This document shows, in pieces, positions 17,321-21,512 of a stretch of DNA of 21,512 nt; the first letter of the stretch is position 1, and each line of letters begins with the position of its first letter. Made by a program: the position numbers and the translations under genes. Source of the DNA: Welwitschia mirabilis (Eukaryota > Gnetophyta > Gnetopsida > Welwitschiales); NCBI GenBank assembly GCA_051453625.1, contig JBOZIK010000001.1:29690616-29712127 (forward strand). Direction: 5' to 3'. The notes under the pieces are model-generated. The model had not been told where the DNA came from. It worked only from the letters and a program-made list of their open reading frames with translations, and searched no databases.

Positions 17321-17459
17321 AGGTTAAGACTTAGCCTATAAAAGTACATCTTTAAAGGTTGAGATTTGGCCTATAAAAGTCCATTGTTAAAGGTTGAAAC
17401 TTAGGCTATAAAATTTTGGTGTTAAGGTTAATACCTAGCCTATAAAAATCTACTTGTAA
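17321..17459 (+). repeat. 35-bp tandem repeat, four units, in LTR C
   Basis: Units start at 17321, 17356, 17391 and 17425 (35, 35, 34, 35 bp). The consensus begins AGGTTGAGACTTAGCCTATA and continues AAAGTCCATTGTTAA. Every unit therefore carries CTATAAAA, a TATA-like word. The equivalent place in LTR D has three units. Confidence 0.9.
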
Positions 17460-17763
17460 AGGTTACAGATGAATCTAGAAAAACCTATGGAATAAAAGAG
17501 ATCTATTGGGAGAAGCTGATCATTGAGAGTGAAGTAGGAGAGTACCCAAACCATTATAAATCCTATGTATATCTAAATTAGTAGTTTATGGTTTTCTGTC
17601 TTTTGATTCTCTACATTTAATTTTTCATTTCTTATATGCACATTCTTGATTTTTTTATTTTTACAAGCAAATAGTGATTAGATAACTTTAATTTATTTTT
17701 AAGCTTAAGTTTTTAAAAGAACTATTCACCCCTTCCCCCCTCTAGAATTTTCGATTCTATCAT

Positions 17764-17775
17764 TTATATCAGAGC
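17764..17775 (+). other. Degenerate primer-binding site of element C
   Basis: TTATATCAGAGC aligns with TGGTATCAGAGC, differing at the two G positions. It lies one base after the LTR end. Confidence 0.75.
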
Positions 17776-17827
17776 TTAGGCTAGTCTTTGAAAGATTTTC
17801 ATAGATCTAGACTGTAGAACCCTAAAA

Positions 17828-18503
17828 ATGAGTAACTTAGCTGATGGATTTTTAACTAGTCATTCATCCATATTCGATGGTTCAAACTATGCCTATTGGA
17901 AAGCTAGAATGAGAATTATTCTTAGATCCCTAGATGCTAATGTAAAAGAAGTTATATACAAAGTTCATATTGTACCTATGTTAACCAAAATAGATGCAAA
18001 TGGTAATACTATATTAGTCCCCAAATCCAAAGACTAATGGACTCCCACAGATAAAACAAAAGCTATCATAGATGCCCATGATCTTAATGCTATTTTTTAT
18101 GCAATTTGTACAGATAAATTTAAAAGAATTGTAAACTGTAATCATGTAAAAGAATCTTGGGATATTTTAGAAGTTACACATAAAGGAACATTCACTATTA
18201 AACAAGTAAAACTATAAATGCTTATTTTTAGATTTAAAAATATTCATATGGATGATGAAAAAACCTTGCAAGAATTTTTCGCTAGACTTACAGATAAAGT
18301 AAAATCTATGGCAAGCCTCAGAGAATGCATGAAAGAAAGTAAGGTGATAAGGAAAGTGTTGAGATCCCTACCTAAGAGATTCAAACCAAAGTTAATAGCT
18401 ATCAAATAAAGCAAAAACAATAGTGTAATGGCATTGGAAGAACTTCAAGGTAATATTCAAACCTATGAACTTAAATTTACTAAACATAGAAGAAAAGGTA
18501 TTA
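17828..18503 (+). pseudogene. Ty1/copia gag, N-terminal part (element C), decayed
   Basis: The ATG at 17828 opens MSNLADGFLTSHSSIFDGSN followed by YAYWKARMRIILRSLDANV, the usual copia gag start (the 'FDG-NY-YWK-RM' motif). One frame then runs to the gap: DKTKAIIDAHDLNAIFYA, NCNHVKESWDILEVTHKG, MLIFRFKNIHMDDEKTLQEF, RKVLRSLPKRFKPKLIAI and MALEELQGNIQTYELK, the capsid region (UBN2/DUF4219 type). Gag forms the particle. Only three stops interrupt it. TAA at 18035-18037 and the TAA before MLIFRF correspond to CAA in the paralogous gag D; the TAA after AIK corresponds to GAA. The frame has no indel, so it is much less decayed than D. Confidence 0.9.
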
Positions 18504-18603
18504 NNNNNNNNNNNNNNNNNNNNNNNNNNNNNNNNNNNNNNNNNNNNNNNNNNNNNNNNNNNNNNNNNNNNNNNNNNNNNNNNNNNNNNNNNNNNNNNNN
18601 NNN
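18504..18603. other. Assembly gap (100 N)
   Basis: Exactly 100 N is the conventional placeholder for a gap of unknown size. It hides the end of gag C and the start of LTR D. Confidence 1.
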
Positions 18604-19133
18604 AAGATCTTCATCATTATGATCTATTAAAGAAGAGCTCCATTTATTGTACTGATATTAAACATGTGATATCTGAGCAATCAAGGCATCATCATATCAC
18701 ATCCATTACTTTCAGAGATTGAGACTTATCCTGTAAAAGTCCGTTGTTAGAGGTTGAGACTTAGCCTGTAAAAATCCATTGTTAAGATTGAGACTTAGCT
18801 TGTAAAAGTCCACTTGTAAGGGTTACAGGTAAACCTGAAAAAAATGATGGAGTAACAGAGATCCAAGATCAAGCTTGGGAGAAGCTGATCATCAAGAGTG
18901 GAGTAGGAGAGTTCCTAAACCATTATAAATCTTGCGTGCATCAAAATTAGTAGTTTGTGTTTTTCTGTCTTTTGATGCTTTACTTATAGTTTTCCATTTT
19001 CATATGCACATTCTTGATTTCATTATTTTCATATGCAAACTGTGATTAAATAGTTTTAATTTTGTTTTGAGCATAAGTTTTTTTTCTCAAAGAACCTGTT
19101 CACCCCTCCTCTCTAGGGTTCTCGATCCTATCA
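18604..19133 (+). repeat. LTR of copia element D, right-hand part
   Basis: Homologous to 17207-17762 throughout (CATTATGATCTATT, GATATCTGAGCAA, GGGAGAAGCTGATCAT, AGTAGTTTGTG), ending CTCGATCCTATCA with CA at 19132-19133. The U3 part is missing or lies in the gap. Confidence 0.8.
18716..18819 (+). repeat. 35-bp tandem repeat, three units, in LTR D
   Basis: Units start at 18716, 18751 and 18786, with consensus AGGTTGAGACTTAGCCTGTA and continuation AAAGTCCATTGTTAA. Compared with LTR C one unit fewer is present, and the TATA-like word reads CTGTAAAA. Confidence 0.85.
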
Positions 19134-19135
19134 TT

Positions 19136-19147
19136 TGGTATTAGAGC
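19136..19147 (+). other. Primer-binding site of element D (tRNA-iMet, one mismatch)
   Basis: TGGTATTAGAGC differs from the perfect TGGTATCAGAGC by one C-to-T change and lies two bases after the LTR end. Confidence 0.85.
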
Positions 19148-19199
19148 TTTGGTTAATCTTTGAGAGATTTTTACAGATCTAGACTTAAGAACCCTAAAA

Positions 19200-20588
19200 A
19201 TAAGTAACATGACTGATGGATTTTCAATTGATTATCTACCCATGTTTGATGATTCAAAATATGCCTATTGAAAGCTAGGATGAGAGTTTTTCTTAAATCC
19301 CTAGATGCCAATGTAGAGGAAGTCATATACAAAGATCATACCATGCCTATGATAACACAAACAGATGCAAATGGCAACTCTATCTTAGTTTCTAAATCCC
19401 GAGACCAATGGACTCTCACAGATAAAACAAAATCCACCATTGATGCATATGCTCTTCATGCTAATTTTTGTGTAGTATGTGCAAATGAATTTATGAGAAT
19501 TATGAACTGTAACCATGCAAAGGAAGCTTGAGATATTTTAGAAGTTGCACATGAAGAAACATCCACTATTAAATAAGCAAAACTACAAATGCTTATTTCT
19601 AGATTTGAAGATATTCATATGGATGATGAAGAAACCTTACAAGAATTTTTTGCTAAACTTACAGATATAGTAAACTCAATGGCAAGCCTTGGAAAATACT
19701 GAAATAAAGTAAGGTGGTAAGGAAAGTATTAATATCCCTACCCAAGAGATTTAAAACAAAGGTAATAGCCATCGAAGAAAGCAAAAACATCAGTGCAATG
19801 GTGTTGGAAGAACTTCAAGGTAATCTTCAAACCTATAAACTTAATTTAGTAAAGATAGAATATGTGCAAGAGAATTACAGATCTAATAAGTCAGATGAAG
19901 AACTCGATGATGATGAAGTGGCTCTTCTACCCAAGCATTTCAAAAGATTTCTCTATAAGAAAAAGGAAGGAGAATTGAGCAGGAATCTAAGAAGAAGCAA
20001 TCCAAAACAAAGAAAAGAATAAGATAAGGGAAATGAAATCTAGTGTTATTCATGCAAAGGGTTTAGACATATAGCCAATGAATGTTTTAATACTAGAAGA
20101 AAAAGTAGGAAGCCTAAAAACAACTCATTCCTAGTAACTTGGGATAATTAAAATGATGAAGATGAAGAAAACTACTCAGATCATGGATTAGATAGAGAAA
20201 GGAGATTATATTTCATGGATCTAATATCATCACTCAAGAATATTCTGAATACTTTAATGCTAGATGACTTGGATATGATTGATGAAGAGAAAGAAGAGTT
20301 AGAAGAAATTTGTCAAGATTTGTATGAAGAAGATGAGAAGCTCACTAAGAGAATCAATAAGTTAACAAAATGGTAAAGACCATTAAAAAAGAAAAGGAAA
20401 AAGTGGAAGAGAAGTGTAAATTACTCGAAGTCAATAACTTCATATTAACTACCAAGGTAAATAATCTTTTATTCTTTATAAATAAGTTTTCTGATAGTTT
20501 ATCTAAATTGGAATAGATTCTTAGAATACAAAAGGAAAATGAAAACAAATCAAGTATTGGTTTTGAAGCACAAATATCAAGAAAATAG
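19200..20588 (+). pseudogene. Ty1/copia gag with CCHC zinc knuckle (element D), decayed
   Basis: The position matching the start codon of gag C is ATA (19200-19202), so the start is lost; an ATG four codons later gives MTDGF. A one-base deletion at about 19270 (TATTGGAAAG to TATTGAAAG) shifts frame. Then come ARMRVFLKSLDANVEEVIYK, DKTKSTIDAYALHANF, RFEDIHMDDEETLQEFF, a second one-base deletion near 19700, RKVLISLPKRFKTKVIAIEE and MVLEELQGNLQTYKLNL. The RNA-binding zinc knuckle CYSCKGFRHIANEC (20044-20085; C-X2-C-X4-H-X4-C) is intact. The C-terminal part is acidic and coiled-coil-like (EEKEELEEICQDLYEEDEKL, KTIKKEKEKVEEKCKLLE) with another frameshift near 20370, ending at TAG 20586-20588. Gag of SIRE-like elements is long in this way. 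Confidence 0.85.
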
Positions 20589-21093
20589 GTAAATCAAACA
20601 AGTATGTGTCTAATATCTTGTATAATTTTTGTAGTAGATTTGGTCATTCTAAACTATTTTACAAATTTATACATATAATGTTTACTTCTAAACATGTAAA
20701 CACTTTACCATTTAAATTTATTCCTAAGAAGAATACACCACCTAAGTTAAATAAAACTAAGTAGGTTAAACCTAATAATCTTTAAAGCTTTGTGACATAG
20801 ATAAATTGTAGAGAATCTCATTTGAATAGTTGGTATCTAAATAGTGGTTATTCAATGCATATGACAAGAGATAAATCAGGCTTTTAGAACTTGAAGAGCA
20901 TTAACAGAGAAGAAGTCATTTTGAAAACAACCAAATAGAAAAAATATAAGGTACAGGAAGCATCAAAGGAGGTATGTCATCTAATCTCAATAATGTTCTT
21001 TATATGAATGGTTTACAACATAATTTACTAATCATTAGTCAACTTTATGATAAAGGATATAGAATAATCTTTAATAAATCAAAATATATAGTT

Positions 21094-21138
21094 GAGAATG
21101 AGAAAATAAATGTTTTTATCTGTAGTGTAAAATGTGTT
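21094..21138 (+). repeat. 45-bp direct repeat, left of gap
   Basis: Identical to 21239-21283 (starts GAGAATGAGAAAATAAATG). The copies touch the gap on both sides. Confidence 0.95.
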
Positions 21139-21238
21139 NNNNNNNNNNNNNNNNNNNNNNNNNNNNNNNNNNNNNNNNNNNNNNNNNNNNNNNNNNNNNN
21201 NNNNNNNNNNNNNNNNNNNNNNNNNNNNNNNNNNNNNN
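21139..21238. other. Assembly gap (100 N), probably spurious
   Basis: Placeholder-sized gap between two identical 45-bp contig ends; the real sequence is probably continuous with no missing bases. Confidence 0.95.
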
Positions 21239-21283
21239 GAGAATGAGAAAATAAATGTTTTTATCTGTAGTGTAAAATGTGTT
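21239..21283 (+). repeat. 45-bp direct repeat, right of gap
   Basis: Exact copy of 21094-21138. Merging the two leaves the pre-integrase frame open (SVKCV followed by NNAYRLDVKALDQ). Confidence 0.95.
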
Positions 21284-21325
21284 AATAATGCTTATAGATT
21301 AGATGTTAAAGCCCTTGATCAATAA

Positions 21326-21512
21326 ATTCATGTAAATTAACATTTTAGGAAATATTATGATAAAACTAAATGTCATTCTGTCAAATCTGATGTAAACTTC
21401 AATTCTTGTAATCAATTTATCTTTCATGGAAGTGATCTGAAGGTGAGTACACCATCCCTTGGCTGATTGTAGGGCAGTCAACTAGATCTATGATTCAGTA
21501 AACTGAATGTAG
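21326..21512 (+). other. Unassigned sequence at the window end
   Basis: No clear pre-integrase or integrase motif is readable. A GCAGTCAACTAGATC word near 21474 recalls the LTR motif arrays and ATTCAG-TAAA-CTGAAT (21493-21508) is a short perfect hairpin. This could be a further decayed part of pol or the edge of another insertion. Confidence 0.3.

Larger units (their letters stand above)
16458..17762 (+). repeat. 5' LTR of copia element C (about 1.3 kb)
   Basis: The right end is firm: ...TTCGATTCTATCA (CA at 17761-17762) followed by a degenerate PBS. The left end is placed at the TG of TTGTGTGTAGATGATATTAAG, where the minus-strand integrase homology stops; it is uncertain by about 15 bp. U3 carries a motif array (16544-16910) and a TATA-like word at 16929. 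U5 carries a 35-bp tandem repeat. The last 550 bp are homologous to 18604-19133. Confidence 0.65.
16458..18503 (+). mobile_element. Element C: LTR, PBS and gag of a Ty1/copia retrotransposon
   Basis: The 5' part of a SIRE-like copia element is inserted in the integrase of element E. It breaks off at the 100-N gap after the N-terminal two-thirds of gag. It is related to element D but clearly diverged, so C and D are separate copies rather than an allelic duplicate. Confidence 0.75.
20589..21325 (+). pseudogene. Copia pol start: second zinc knuckle, aspartic protease, pre-integrase segment (element D), decayed
   Basis: YNFCSRFGHSKLFY (20621-20662) has the spacing of a CCHC knuckle, but its first and last Cys are Tyr (G-to-A type changes). 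WYLNSGYSMHMTRDKSGF (from 20831) is the copia protease active-site region, where WYLDSG is normal: Asp is Asn at 20840-20842, so the protease is dead. A frameshift near 20960 leads to NNVLYMNGLQHNLLIISQLY then DKGYRIIFNKSKYIVENEK, the conserved link between protease and the GAG_pre-integrs domain. The protease would cleave the Gag-Pol polyprotein. A 100-N gap interrupts the last part, with the same 45 bp on both sides. Confidence 0.85.
18604..21512 (+). mobile_element. Element D: LTR, PBS, gag and start of pol of a SIRE-like Ty1/copia retrotransposon
   Basis: The order is LTR end, PBS, leader, full-length gag with zinc knuckle and long C-terminal part, protease and pre-integrase segment, running to or near the window end. 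Integrase, RT and RNase H are not present up to 21512. Homology is unclear after about 21325. Confidence 0.75.

Noticed and set aside
16458-19133. Elements C and D as one intact element with two LTRs around an internal region
   Set aside because: Both LTRs are followed by their own PBS and gag, so the second LTR is a 5' LTR of another copy; gag C is cut at the gap and no pol lies between.

Overview
This 21.5-kb window looks like transposon-rich nuclear DNA of a flowering plant. The sequence is very AT-rich and contains decayed Ty1/copia and Ty3/gypsy retrotransposons with plant-type tRNA-iMet primer-binding sites, SINE-like tRNA-derived fragments, and a receptor-kinase pseudogene. Five runs of N mark assembly gaps. 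I see no intact gene: every coding segment is interrupted by stops and frameshifts. I cannot name the species.

Layout. 1-~5370 is the 3' half of a SIRE/Maximus-like copia element (element A, +): RNase H, an intergenic stretch with GTYRAC-type motifs, an envelope-position ORF of the 'putative plant transposon protein' type present twice (1131-2168 and 2705-3725), a purine tract and a long 3' LTR carrying a 67-bp tandem array. A appears inserted in a minus-strand coding-like remnant (F, 5371-5763). 5764-10700 is mostly uninformative AT-rich DNA with a LTR-type TATA box, a duplicated minisatellite block, two gaps and two SINE-like tRNA-derived fragments. 10947-11262 is a receptor-kinase fragment (-).

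From about 11.7 kb the DNA is a nest of elements. The end of a Ty3/gypsy LTR, its PBS and gag (element B, +) are cut at 12835 by a second Ty3/gypsy element in the opposite orientation (element E, -), with LTR 12835-14035, purine tract, a plant-mobile-domain-like ORF 14848-15282 and integrase 15597-16440. E's integrase is in turn cut at about 16450 by a copia element (C, +: LTR, PBS, gag). After a 100-N gap a diverged relative (D, +) follows: LTR end, PBS, gag with CCHC knuckle, protease and pre-integrase region.

The main biological signals are the decay pattern (stops at former CAG, CAA, CGG and TGG codons, verifiable by internal paralogue comparison), a 2.67-kb stretch with no CG dinucleotide, the motif arrays in LTR U3 regions, and the ORF in the envelope position of element E. 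Nothing here demonstrates a new functional system; the PMD-like ORF and the promoter arrays are the best leads.
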